Positions 23,554-30,112 of a stretch of DNA of 44,501 nt are shown piece after piece. Location: contig DITS01000040.1 of NCBI GenBank assembly GCA_002422205.1, positions 188 to 44,688 on the forward strand, written 5' to 3'. The position numbers and the translations under genes were made by a program. This DNA comes from Alphaproteobacteria bacterium UBA6178 (lineage in GTDB: Bacteria; Pseudomonadota; Alphaproteobacteria; Rickettsiales; UBA3002). The notes below the pieces were generated by a model. It saw nothing but the letters and a program-made list of their open reading frames with translations. It searched no databases and was not told where the DNA came from. The number at the start of each line of letters is the position of its first letter. The first letter of the stretch is position 1.

Positions 23554-24863
23554 CAGAGAATGAACTTATCCAGCTCGGTGGCCTTGGCCATATCGCCGAT
23601 TTGCGCGGTGACATAATCAGCATCGACGGACACCGCCAAATCCGGTTTGTCGGGCGCGGTGAAGCTGACGTCTTCCACCAGCTTTTCCATGATGGTGTGC
23701 AGTCGCCTTGCCCCGATATTCTCGACCTCGCGATTGAATTTGGTGGCGAGCGCTGCGAGCGCCTTCAAGCCTTCATCGGTGAAGCTGAGGGTGGTGCCCT
23801 CGGTCGCGAGTAAGGCGATATATTGTTTGGTGAGGCTGGCTTCCGGCTCCGTGAGAATGCGCAGCATATCGGCTTCCGATAGCGGTTTCAGCTCGACGCG
23901 AATCGGCAGACGGCCCTGCAATTCGGGCAATAAATCGGACGGTTTGGCCATGTGGAACGCACCAGAGGCAATAAATAACACATGATCGGTTTTGATGGGG
24001 CCGTATTTGGTGGGAACGGTGGTGCCTTCGAGCAGCGGCAACAGGTCGCGCTGCACGCCTTCGCGGCTGACTTCGCCGCCACGCACATCGGAGCGGGCGG
24101 CAACTTTGTCGATCTCGTCGATAAACACGATGCCGTCATTTTCCACCGAGGCTACCGCTTCTTTGACGATGCGGTCTTCATCGACCAGCTTGTCGGATTC
24201 TTCACGGATGAGGATGGTGTAGCTTTCATCGACGCGCAGCTTTTTGGTTTTGGTGCGCCCGCCCATAGCCTTGCCCAGCATGTCACTTAAATTAAGCACG
24301 CCCATTTGCCCGCCCGGCATGCCGGGAATATCAAAACTGTTGAACCCGCCTGCATCATTGTCCGATACTTCGATATCGATTTCTTTATCATCAAGCTCGC
24401 CATTGCGCAGCCGCACGCGGAATTTTTGCCTTGTGTCTTCGCTGGCGGTTTTGCCTACCAGCGCGTCGAGCACCCGCTCTTCGGCGGCCAGCTCGGCGCG
24501 GGCGCGCACCTCTTCATGCATGCGCTCGCGCACCATGGTGAGCGACAGCTCGATCAGGTCACGGATGATTGATTCGACATCGCGCCCGACATAGCCGACT
24601 TCGGTGAATTTGGTGGCCTCCACCTTGATAAAAGGCGCACGGGCAAGCTTGGCTAATCGACGTGCAATTTCGGTTTTGCCACAGCCGGTGGGGCCGATCA
24701 TCAGAATATTTTTTGGCATGATTTCGTCGCGCAGAGACCCTTGCACCTGCTGGCGTCGCCAACGGTTGCGCAGCGCAATCGCGACGGCTTTCTTAGCCGC
24801 ATTTTGGCCGACGATGTGGCGGTCCAATTCGGCTACGATTTCACGGGGGGTTAATTCGCTCAT
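23553..24863 (-). CDS. hslU: HslUV protease ATPase subunit
   Basis: AAA+ unfoldase that feeds substrates to the HslV peptidase. 436 residues, close to the usual 440. Walker A GPTGCGKTE is at residues 57-65, pore loop GYVGRD near 90-95, the I domain around 105-235, Walker B IVFIDEIDKVAAR near 246-258, and the C-terminal sensor 2 region NIGARRLHTIMEKLVEDVSF. The C-terminal EL-KFIL is the tail that docks into HslV. The ATG overlaps the stop of the four-helix-bundle gene (ATGA), and its immediate leader is a heptamer array, so the ribosome-binding region has been replaced by repeat DNA. Confidence 0.98.
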   Translation of the reverse strand: MSELTPREIVAELDRHIVGQNAAKKAVAIALRNRWRRQQVQGSLRDEIMPKNILMIGPTGCGKTEIARRLAKLARAPFIKVEATKFTEVGYVGRDVESIIRDLIELSLTMVRERMHEEVRARAELAAEERVLDALVGKTASEDTRQKFRVRLRNGELDDKEIDIEVSDNDAGGFNSFDIPGMPGGQMGVLNLSDMLGKAMGGRTKTKKLRVDESYTILIREESDKLVDEDRIVKEAVASVENDGIVFIDEIDKVAARSDVRGGEVSREGVQRDLLPLLEGTTVPTKYGPIKTDHVLFIASGAFHMAKPSDLLPELQGRLPIRVELKPLSEADMLRILTEPEASLTKQYIALLATEGTTLSFTDEGLKALAALATKFNREVENIGARRLHTIMEKLVEDVSFTAPDKPDLAVSVDADYVTAQIGDMAKATELDKFIL

Positions 24864-25258
24864 AAGGTTTCAGGTTTCAGGTTATAGGTTTCAGTTTTAG
24901 CTGTAATTTTTAGGCTAGTCTTTAGACCGTGAAGCATGCGTGTAATCTCATTCGCTATATCCATCGCATCATTAATATCTGATTCTGAAACATATCCCAG
25001 CCTTACAGCAAGCATTAAAAAAGTTTCGACTTCTGCCAATGATCCTCTTGCAATATTGAGGTGATAAATAAAGTCTTGCCGGGAATGGCGTGATCTTCCC
25101 TCTGCGATATTAGCAGGAACAGATAGGGCGGCACGTTGAATCTGAGAGGTTATGATATATTGTTGCTGGGACGGAAAATGCTGGGTTAAATGATAGACAG
25201 TTTCAGTAAGCTGCATCGCCTTCTGCCAAACCTGCAAATCCCGATAATTTTGAACCAT
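24860..25258 (-). CDS. Four-helix-bundle protein of the 23S rRNA IVS/S23 type (Avd-like fold)
   Basis: 132 residues: MVQNYRDLQVWQKAMQLTET, then VYHLTQHFPSQQQYIITSQI, RAALSVPANIAEGRSRHSR and FIYHLNIARGSLAEVETFLM. These are the hallmarks of the four-helix-bundle family found in 23S rRNA intervening sequences and related to the Avd subunits of diversity-generating retroelements. Conserved features are the DLxVWQKAM start, IxxQIxRAxLSVPxNIAEG and ARGSLAExET. It interrupts the usual hslV-hslU adjacency. Its C-terminal TETYNLKPETL is encoded by a heptamer array, and an inverted array stands just before its start. It has no reverse transcriptase beside it. A small nucleic-acid-binding role in the element's own spread is inferred. 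Confidence 0.9.
   Translation of the reverse strand: MVQNYRDLQVWQKAMQLTETVYHLTQHFPSQQQYIITSQIQRAALSVPANIAEGRSRHSRQDFIYHLNIARGSLAEVETFLMLAVRLGYVSESDINDAMDIANEITRMLHGLKTSLKITAKTETYNLKPETL
24864..24898. repeat. Heptamer array on the hslU side of the four-helix-bundle ORF
   Basis: Plus-strand units AAGGTTT, CAGGTTT, CAGGTTA, TAGGTTT, CAGTTTT, i.e. AGGTT plus two variable bases. It encodes the C-terminus of the four-helix-bundle protein and abuts the hslU ATG. Confidence 0.85.
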
Positions 25259-25263
25259 CCCGC

Positions 25264-25294
25264 AACCTACAACCTTTAACCTGTAACCTCTAAC
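25264..25294. repeat. Heptamer array on the hslV side of the four-helix-bundle ORF (inverted)
   Basis: Plus-strand units AACCTAC, AACCTTT, AACCTGT, AACCTCT, AAC. It is inverted relative to the array at 24864 and provides the last three or four codons and the stop of hslV. The start codon of the four-helix-bundle ORF follows 5 bp later on the minus strand. Confidence 0.85.
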
Positions 25295-25836
25295 GACTCA
25301 ACCGTCAGATTATCATTCGTATACACGCAAATCTCAGCCGCGATTTTCATGGCTTTGCGGGCGATGGTTTCGGCGTCGAGCCCGTCTATATCCATTAAAG
25401 CGCGCGCAGCCGACAGCGCGTAATTGCCGCCGGAGCCGATGGCAACCACGCCGTCTTCCGGCTCGAGCACGTCGCCATTGCCGGTAATCACCAGTGAGGT
25501 GGTGGTATCTACCACAATCATCATCGCTTCCAGTCGGCGTAAATAACGATCGGTACGCCAGTCTTTGGCAAGCTCGACACAGGCGCGGGTGAGCTGGCCG
25601 GGATGTTTTTCCAGCTTGGCTTCGAGCCGCTCAAACAGGGTAAAGGCATCGGCAGTGGCACCAGCGAAACCAGCCAGAATCGACCCATCGGCAAGGCTGC
25701 GCACCTTTTTGGCGCGGCCCTTCATGATGGTGGGGCCAATACTGACCTGCCCGTCACCGGCGATAACGACCCGGTCGCCCTTGCGTACGCTGATGATGGT
25801 GGTACCGTACCATGTGGTGGTGTTTGTATGCTCCAT
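25276..25836 (-). CDS. hslV: HslUV protease peptidase subunit
   Basis: Threonine peptidase of the HslUV complex. 186 residues: the propeptide MEHTNTTTWYG is removed before the catalytic Thr12 (TTIISVRK), followed by VVIAGDGQVSIG and MKGRAKKVR (catalytic Lys in the KGRAxKVR motif), GFAGATADAFTLFERLEAKLE and GSGGNYALSAARAL. The last residues EVTG and the stop lie in a heptamer array, so the normal C-terminus has been trimmed or replaced. No Shine-Dalgarno sequence precedes the ATG; a heat-shock-like promoter ends very close to it. Confidence 0.98.
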   Translation of the reverse strand: MEHTNTTTWYGTTIISVRKGDRVVIAGDGQVSIGPTIMKGRAKKVRSLADGSILAGFAGATADAFTLFERLEAKLEKHPGQLTRACVELAKDWRTDRYLRRLEAMMIVVDTTTSLVITGNGDVLEPEDGVVAIGSGGNYALSAARALMDIDGLDAETIARKAMKIAAEICVYTNDNLTVESLEVTG

Positions 25837-25842
25837 GGGTGA

Positions 25843-25873
25843 ATATGTGTGCCTGAATCGCGGCTATTTCAAG
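25843..25873 (-). promoter_or_regulatory. Possible RpoH-type heat-shock promoter of hslV
   Basis: On the minus strand CTTGAAA (25873-25867) and CACATAT (25849-25843) are 17 bp apart, resembling the CTTGAA...CYTAT/CCCAT heat-shock boxes. hslVU is a heat-shock operon in many proteobacteria. Transcription would begin almost at the start codon. The match in the -10 region is imperfect. Confidence 0.35.
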
Positions 25874-25881
25874 GCTTTTAT

Positions 25882-25909
25882 TTGACAAGGGCTGCGAAAA
25901 GCGCATAAA
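25882..25909 (+). promoter_or_regulatory. Predicted sigma70-type promoter of the his cluster
   Basis: A perfect TTGACA (25882-25887) and CATAAA (25904-25909) with a 16-bp spacer lie 28 bp before the hisB ATG in the divergent hslV-hisB region. Confidence 0.6.
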
Positions 25910-25937
25910 GATCGGACAGTGAAAGGGTTACACAGCT

Positions 25938-26531
25938 ATGCGCACCGCGACAATCGAACGCAATACCAAAGAAACACAAATCCGCGTGAGCGTGAATCTC
26001 GATGGCACGGGGGAATATAATGTCTCGACCGGCATCGGCTTTCTCGATCACATGCTGGAGCAGCTGTCGCGCCATAGCCTGATGGATTTGACGGTGGAAG
26101 CCAAAGGCGATTTGCACATTGATTATCACCACACGACGGAGGATTGCGGCATTGCCATTGGGCAGGCGGTGGCGCAGGCACTGGGCGAAAAGCGCGGCAT
26201 CATGCGCTATGCCGATGCGCTATCGCCCATGGATGAAACCCTCACCCGCGTGGCGATTGATTTGTCGGGGCGGCCTTATTTTGTGTGGAATGTCGAATTC
26301 TCCAAACCCAAGCTGGGCGATATGGATACCGAATTATTCCGCGAATGGTTTCAGGCATTCGCACAAAATGCCGGTGCGACGCTGCATATCGAAAATTTAT
26401 ACGGCATCAATAATCATCACATTGTGGAATCCTGCTTTAAAGGCGTGGCACGGGTTTTGCGCGCAGCGATTACCATTGATCCGCGTAAATCCGATGCGAT
26501 TCCATCGACCAAAGGGCAATTAGGCAATTAG
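25938..26531 (+). CDS. hisB: Imidazoleglycerol-phosphate dehydratase
   Basis: Sixth step of histidine synthesis, a manganese-dependent dehydration. 197 residues, the length of the monofunctional enzyme. Metal-binding motifs HHTTED (residues 64-69) and NNHHIVESCFKGVARVLR near 154-171 are both intact, as is GIGFLDHMLEQLSRH at 32-46. AAAGGG lies about 9 nt before the ATG. It is the first gene of the his group on this strand, directly behind the TTGACA promoter. Confidence 0.98.
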   Translation: MRTATIERNTKETQIRVSVNLDGTGEYNVSTGIGFLDHMLEQLSRHSLMDLTVEAKGDLHIDYHHTTEDCGIAIGQAVAQALGEKRGIMRYADALSPMDETLTRVAIDLSGRPYFVWNVEFSKPKLGDMDTELFREWFQAFAQNAGATLHIENLYGINNHHIVESCFKGVARVLRAAITIDPRKSDAIPSTKGQLGN

Positions 26532-26532
26532 C

Positions 26533-26940
26533 ATGTTCAGACGGCTGCATATTTACACGGTGCATACCAAAGCCGATGCCAGCTCGCTGGCCGACAGCGT
26601 GCGTTTTGTGCGCGAAGGATTCAGCGTCTGGGCGTTTGTTTTTACCATGCTTTGGGCGATATACCATCGCGCATGGGGCTTCGCATTGTTGATTGTAGCG
26701 GCGAATGTGGTGTTATTTGCTGCCGCCGAATATAGCGGGTTGAACGAGCCCTCGATCGCGGTGCTGCAACTGCTGTTTCAGTTTTGGGTGGGATTTGAGG
26801 CGCATGATGCGCTGCGCCGCGCCTTACGTCGTAAGGGCTATATCACCTCGGCACTCACCAGCGGCGAAAGCGAAGTGCGCGCGCAGCAACGCTATTTTGA
26901 CCGCAATGCCCACCAACCCTTCTTTGCTGCCCTGACATGA
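26533..26940 (+). CDS. DUF2628 membrane protein of the his cluster
   Basis: 135 residues. It starts MFRRLHIYTVHTKADASSLA and has LVREGFSVWAFVFTMLWAIY-like text (VREGFSVWAFVFTMLWA), two to three membrane spans (residues about 36-55, 58-76, 82-100) and a C-terminal basic tail. The FVREGFSxWAFxF motif is typical of DUF2628 proteins, which often lie between hisB and hisH in alphaproteobacteria. It begins 1 bp after hisB and overlaps hisH by 4 bp (ATGA). Its biochemical role is unknown. Confidence 0.88.
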   Translation: MFRRLHIYTVHTKADASSLADSVRFVREGFSVWAFVFTMLWAIYHRAWGFALLIVAANVVLFAAAEYSGLNEPSIAVLQLLFQFWVGFEAHDALRRALRRKGYITSALTSGESEVRAQQRYFDRNAHQPFFAALT

Positions 26941-27581
26941 GCATCGCCATTATTGATTACGGGTCGGGGAATTTGCATTCCGCCGCCAAAGCGTTTCAGC
27001 ATCAGGCAGACCCGATGGGGCTGGATGTTGTGGTGACGTCTGACCCGCATGCGTTGAAAACAGCGTCACATATTGTGCTGCCAGGCGTGGGCGCGTTTGG
27101 CGATTGCATTGCGGGGCTTCGCAAGCTCGATGGCATGATCGAGGCGATGGAAGATGCAGTGATCAAGGGCGGCAAACCCTTTTTTGGCATCTGTGTGGGC
27201 ATGCAGATGATGCTTAAGCGTGGGCTGGAGCATGGCGAACATGCGGGGCTGGGCTGGATTGAGGGCGAGGTGGTGAAGATAGAGTCCAGAGTTCAGAGTT
27301 CAGAGTCCAGTGAATTAAAAATCCCTCACATGGGCTGGAATGAGTTGACATTGGTGCAGCCGCAGCATCCGCTATTCAAAGGTGTGGCAGATGAGGAACA
27401 TGCGTATTTTGTGCATAGTTATCATGCGCGCTGTGAGGCGCAGCATGTGCTGGCGACGGTGGATTATGGCGGGGCGATTAATGCGTGCATCGGTCGCGAC
27501 AATCTGGTAGGCACCCAGTTCCACCCCGAAAAAAGCCATCGGCTGGGGTTGCAATTAATCACTAATTTCCTGCAGATGTGA
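26937..27581 (+). CDS. hisH: Imidazole glycerol phosphate synthase, glutaminase subunit (with in-frame heptamer insert)
   Basis: Class I glutamine amidotransferase that supplies ammonia to HisF. 214 residues. The catalytic triad is visible as Cys86 in FFGICVGMQMM, His196 and Glu198 in TQFHPEKSHRLG. The PGVGAFGDC motif is at 49-57. Between EVVKI (residue 115) and KIPHMGWNEL (from 128) the peptide ESRVQSSESSE is encoded by four heptamers (27281-27308). This lies in the loop ahead of the conserved PHMGWN, so the enzyme should still fold. It overlaps the preceding gene by 4 bp. Confidence 0.97.
   Translation: MSIAIIDYGSGNLHSAAKAFQHQADPMGLDVVVTSDPHALKTASHIVLPGVGAFGDCIAGLRKLDGMIEAMEDAVIKGGKPFFGICVGMQMMLKRGLEHGEHAGLGWIEGEVVKIESRVQSSESSELKIPHMGWNELTLVQPQHPLFKGVADEEHAYFVHSYHARCEAQHVLATVDYGGAINACIGRDNLVGTQFHPEKSHRLGLQLITNFLQM
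27281..27308 (+). repeat. Heptamer array inside hisH (AGAGTYC type)
   Basis: Four units: AGAGTCC, AGAGTTC, AGAGTTC, AGAGTCC, then AGTGAAT. It is read in the hisH frame as ESRVQSSES. The same units and the same AGTGRA exit sequence occur in hisF, ubiD and xseA. Confidence 0.9.
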
Positions 27582-27589
27582 GAAACGAT

Positions 27590-28126
27590 ATGGCCACCAT
27601 AGCAGTTGAACAGCTAAAAGAATTTAAAGGCTCGGACCTTGCCGATTTATGTCAGGGCACCGAAGATGCGATTCAGGATGGTATTGGCTTTAACTGGGTG
27701 AGCCCGCCCGTGCGCGAGGTAGTGGAATCCTATTGGAAAGGCGTGCTGGTGGTGCCGGAGCGCACCTTGTTGGTAGGCCGGTTGGATGGCAATATTGTGG
27801 CGAGTATTCAGCTGGTGCGCCCTAGCAAAAGCAAAGAAACCTCGGCTTTCGCAGCGGTGATTGAGGGGCATTTTGTGGCCCCATGGGCGCGTGGACACGG
27901 CTTGGCCAAAGCCTTGCTGGAAGCCGCCGAGCGCGAGGCCGCCAAGCAGGGATTCTCCTTGCTGAAACTCAGCGTGCGCGCCACGCAAAGCAAAGCGATT
28001 ACACTGTATCGCGAAAGCGATTACATCGAATGGGGTGTGCTGCCCTATCATGAATTTGTGAATTCCAGCATGGTAGCAGGCCATTATTTTTATAAGAAGC
28101 TGAAGCCGTTGTCGGAGTTAATTTGA
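27590..28126 (+). CDS. GNAT-family N-acetyltransferase
   Basis: 178 residues from the ATG at 27590; a GTG at 27578 overlapping the hisH stop is also possible. The acetyl-CoA-binding fold is visible: SIQLVRPSKSKETSAFAAVI (beta 2-3), GHFVAPWARGHGLAKALLEAAEREAA with the R/Q-x-x-G-x-G/A P-loop in the form RGHGLA, and LKLSVRATQSKAITLYRESDY near the C-terminus. The substrate is unknown. It lies within the his cluster and may be a passenger or acetylate a protein or amino acid. Confidence 0.85.
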   Translation: MATIAVEQLKEFKGSDLADLCQGTEDAIQDGIGFNWVSPPVREVVESYWKGVLVVPERTLLVGRLDGNIVASIQLVRPSKSKETSAFAAVIEGHFVAPWARGHGLAKALLEAAEREAAKQGFSLLKLSVRATQSKAITLYRESDYIEWGVLPYHEFVNSSMVAGHYFYKKLKPLSELI

Positions 28127-28129
28127 GGT

Positions 28130-28152
28130 AGTGACTAGTGACTGGTGACTGG
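28130..28152. repeat. Heptamer array (AGTGACT type) before hisA
   Basis: Units AGTGACT, AGTGACT, GGTGACT, GG between the GNAT gene and hisA. A GTG within the array gives hisA a false in-frame extension (VTGKEAQ). Confidence 0.8.
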
Positions 28153-28165
28153 AAAGGAAGCCCAG

Positions 28166-28888
28166 ATGATTTTATTACCCGCGATTGATTTGAAAGACGG
28201 CCAGTGCGTGCGGTTGCTGCGCGGGCGGATGGATCAGGCCACCGTGTTCAGCGACGAACCGGCCAGCCAAGCCAAACTGTTTGAAACGCAAGGCTTCCCA
28301 TGGCTGCATGTGGTCGATTTGAACGGTGCGTTTGAAGGTAAATCGGTCAACACCGATGCAGTCAAAGCGATTCTGGCCGAAGTGAATATGCCGGTGGAGC
28401 TGGGCGGTGGCATTCGCAGCATGCAGCATATCGAGCATTGGCTGGAGGCGGGCATTGCGCGCGTAATCATTGGCACACAGGCACTGCGTGACCCGCAATT
28501 TGTGAAAGATGCGTGCAAGGCATTTCCCGGCAAAGTGGCGGTGGGTATCGATGCGCAGGCGGGCATGGTAGCGGTGGAAGGCTGGGCCGAAGTGTCCGAC
28601 ATGCATGCCGCCGAGCTGGCGCTGAAATTTGAAGATGCGGGTGTATGTGCGATTATTTACACCGACATCAACCGCGACGGCGCGATGCAAGGCCCCAATA
28701 TTCCCGAAACCGTGGCATTGGCCGAGCGGATTTCGACGCCGGTGATTATCTCGGGTGGTGTGTCGTCGATTCATGATTTGCTGGCGATTAAAGCATTCGA
28801 ATCGAGCGGCATTGCCGGTGCCATTATTGGCCGCGCCATGTATGACGGCGCGATCGACCCCGAAAAAGCATTGCGGCTGGTGGGGTAA
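28166..28888 (+). CDS. hisA: Phosphoribosylformimino-5-aminoimidazole carboxamide ribotide isomerase
   Basis: Fourth step of histidine synthesis. I start it at ATG 28166 (MILLPAIDLKDGQCVRLL), with AAGGAAG about 6 nt upstream, giving 240 residues. The GTG at 28145 lies in a heptamer array and gives an unlikely extension. The TIM-barrel catalytic Asp8 (AIDLKDG) and the second Asp in YTDINRDGAMQGPN are present, as are the phosphate-binding ELGGGIRS and ISGGVSS. It is near-symmetric with hisF as expected for the pair. Confidence 0.98.
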   Translation: MILLPAIDLKDGQCVRLLRGRMDQATVFSDEPASQAKLFETQGFPWLHVVDLNGAFEGKSVNTDAVKAILAEVNMPVELGGGIRSMQHIEHWLEAGIARVIIGTQALRDPQFVKDACKAFPGKVAVGIDAQAGMVAVEGWAEVSDMHAAELALKFEDAGVCAIIYTDINRDGAMQGPNIPETVALAERISTPVIISGGVSSIHDLLAIKAFESSGIAGAIIGRAMYDGAIDPEKALRLVG

Positions 28889-28892
28889 TAAT

Positions 28893-29156
28893 ATGGTGAT
28901 AAACCCCGTCGGACTGATTATCGGATTATTGATTGCGGCGCTGGCCGGATGGCTGGCGGGAAAGCTGATGAAGAATCAGGGATTCGGCCTGTGGATGAAT
29001 ATGCTGATTGGCGTGATCGGCGGCGTATTGGGTGCCATATTACTGCGCATGCTGGGGATTGTGATAACCGGCATGATTGGTCAGATTTTTACCGCGACAT
29101 TGGGTGCGGTTGTGCTGCTCGCGATTGTTGGCTTTTTACGAAAGCACACGCAATAA
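28893..29156 (+). CDS. GlsB/YeaQ/YmgE-family membrane protein
   Basis: 87 residues: GLIIGLLIAALAGWLAGKLM, then NMLIGVIGGVLGAILLRML and IFTATLGAVVLLAIVGFLRK. Three hydrophobic segments with Gly-rich motifs (GWLAGKL and IGGVLGA) define the transglycosylase-associated/YeaQ family, small inner-membrane proteins linked to stress. It sits between hisA and hisF with its stop overlapping the hisF ATG (TAATG). I start it at the ATG 28893. No role in histidine synthesis is known. Confidence 0.9.
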   Translation: MVINPVGLIIGLLIAALAGWLAGKLMKNQGFGLWMNMLIGVIGGVLGAILLRMLGIVITGMIGQIFTATLGAVVLLAIVGFLRKHTQ

Positions 29157-29989
29157 TGCTCAAAAAACGCATCATCCCCTGCCTTGATGTCAAGGATGGC
29201 CGCGTGGTCAAAGGCGTGAATTTTGTTGATCTGGTCGATGCCGGTGATCCGGTGGAGCAGGCACGCATTTATGACGCGCAAGGCGCCGATGAATTATGCT
29301 TTTTGGATATTACCGCCTCATCCGATAACCGCGCTACGATTTATGATGTGGTGGAACGCGTGGCAAGCGTGTGTTTTATCCCCGTAACGGTGGGTGGCGG
29401 CGTGCGCACATTGGACGATATCCGCCGCCTGCTGAATGCAGGTGCGGACAAAGTATCCATCAATACCGCTGCCGTGCATAACCCCGAATTTGTGCGCGAA
29501 GCGGCGCAGAAATTTGGCTCGCAATGCATTGTGGTGGCGATTGATGCGCGTAAGAGCGTAGAGTCCAGAGTTCAGCGTTCAGCGTCCAGTGAAGAAAAAG
29601 ATAAGGGACAAGAGCGAGGTCAGCAGACCGGAGCAGGAAACCTATATGAGATTTTTACTCATGGCGGGCGCAACCCGACGGGCATTGATGCGGTGGAATG
29701 GGCGCAGCGCATGGTGGCCTATGGCGCGGGCGAATTGCTGGTGACATCAATGGATCGTGATGGCACCAAACAGGGATTTGATATCCCCATGACGCGCGCG
29801 ATTGCCGATGCGGTGAATGTGCCGATCATCGCATCCGGCGGGGTAGGGGCGCTGGAGCATTTTGCGCAAGGCGCTACCGAAGGCCATGCCGATGCGCTGC
29901 TGGCGGCGAGCGTGTTCCATTTCGGCACCTTCACCATCGCGCAGGCCAAAGCCGCCATGCAGGCGGCAGGGGTGCCGGTGAGGGTTTAG
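29156..29989 (+). CDS. hisF: Imidazole glycerol phosphate synthase, cyclase subunit (with in-frame insert)
   Basis: Cyclase that uses ammonia from HisH. 277 residues, about 20-25 longer than usual. The catalytic Asp11 (PCLDVKDGRVVKG) and Asp130 (VVAIDARK) are present, as are the phosphate motifs VTVGGGVRT and ASGGVGALEHF. Straight after AIDARK the peptide SVESRVQRSASSEE...GAG (residues about 133-158) is inserted, partly encoded by five heptamers, before YEIFTHGGRNPTGIDAVEWA resumes. A second heptamer array at its 3' end provides the stop codon. The start overlaps the preceding gene by 1 bp. Confidence 0.97.
   Translation: MLKKRIIPCLDVKDGRVVKGVNFVDLVDAGDPVEQARIYDAQGADELCFLDITASSDNRATIYDVVERVASVCFIPVTVGGGVRTLDDIRRLLNAGADKVSINTAAVHNPEFVREAAQKFGSQCIVVAIDARKSVESRVQRSASSEEKDKGQERGQQTGAGNLYEIFTHGGRNPTGIDAVEWAQRMVAYGAGELLVTSMDRDGTKQGFDIPMTRAIADAVNVPIIASGGVGALEHFAQGATEGHADALLAASVFHFGTFTIAQAKAAMQAAGVPVRV
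29553..29587 (+). repeat. Heptamer array inside hisF
   Basis: Units AGAGCGT, AGAGTCC, AGAGTTC, AGCGTTC, AGCGTCC, followed by AGTGAAG. It starts three codons after the catalytic Asp130 codon and is read VESRVQRSASSE in frame. Confidence 0.9.
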
Positions 29990-30022
29990 AGTTCAGAGTT
30001 CAGAGTCCAGAGTTCAGGGAAT
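29981..30022. repeat. Heptamer array over the hisF stop codon
   Basis: Units AGGGTTT, AGAGTTC, AGAGTTC, AGAGTCC, AGAGTTC, AGGGAAT. The hisF stop TAG (29987-29989) straddles the first two units. Confidence 0.85.
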
Positions 30023-30039
30023 TGTCACCTTTCGAAACC

Positions 30040-30078
30040 GTCATCCTCGGGGCGGCGTAGCCGAGCCCGGGGATATCC
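30040..30078. repeat. Half palindromic element (GTCATCCTCGGG subfamily)
   Basis: GTCATCCTCGGGGCGGCGTA followed by GCCGAGCCCGGGGATATCC. The inner hairpin CTCGG...CCGAG is self-complementary. A near copy at 30271-30307 has the same ends with a different loop (GTCGGCAGAGCCGA). Confidence 0.75.
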
Positions 30079-30112
30079 TTTACATTAAGCAAGTAAGAGC
30101 CGCACGCCCCGA

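Larger units (their letters stand above)
24864..25294. mobile_element. IVS-like compact element: four-helix-bundle ORF bracketed by inverted heptamer arrays
   Basis: About 430 bp between hslV and hslU consisting only of the four-helix-bundle ORF with AGGTTNN units on one side and AACCTNN units on the other. The arms are reverse complements at five of seven positions per unit, so they could form a long imperfect stem like that of 23S rRNA intervening sequences. In other alphaproteobacteria hslV and hslU are normally adjacent. Mobility is inferred, not shown: no target-site duplication could be identified. Confidence 0.6.

Noticed and set aside
24860..25258. Avd subunit of a diversity-generating retroelement
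   Set aside because: The fold family fits, but there is no reverse transcriptase, template repeat or variable repeat nearby.
28755..28892. N-terminal extension of the YeaQ-like protein
   Set aside because: It lies in the hisA coding sequence in another frame; the short protein from 28893 is the complete family length.
28949..29155. 69-residue extension of HisF
   Set aside because: It is an alternate frame of the YeaQ-like gene. HisF begins at MLKKRIIPCLDVKDG.
27281..30022. CRISPR-like tandem repeats
   Set aside because: The units are only 7 bp, without spacers of constant length, and no cas genes are present. They are heptamer arrays.
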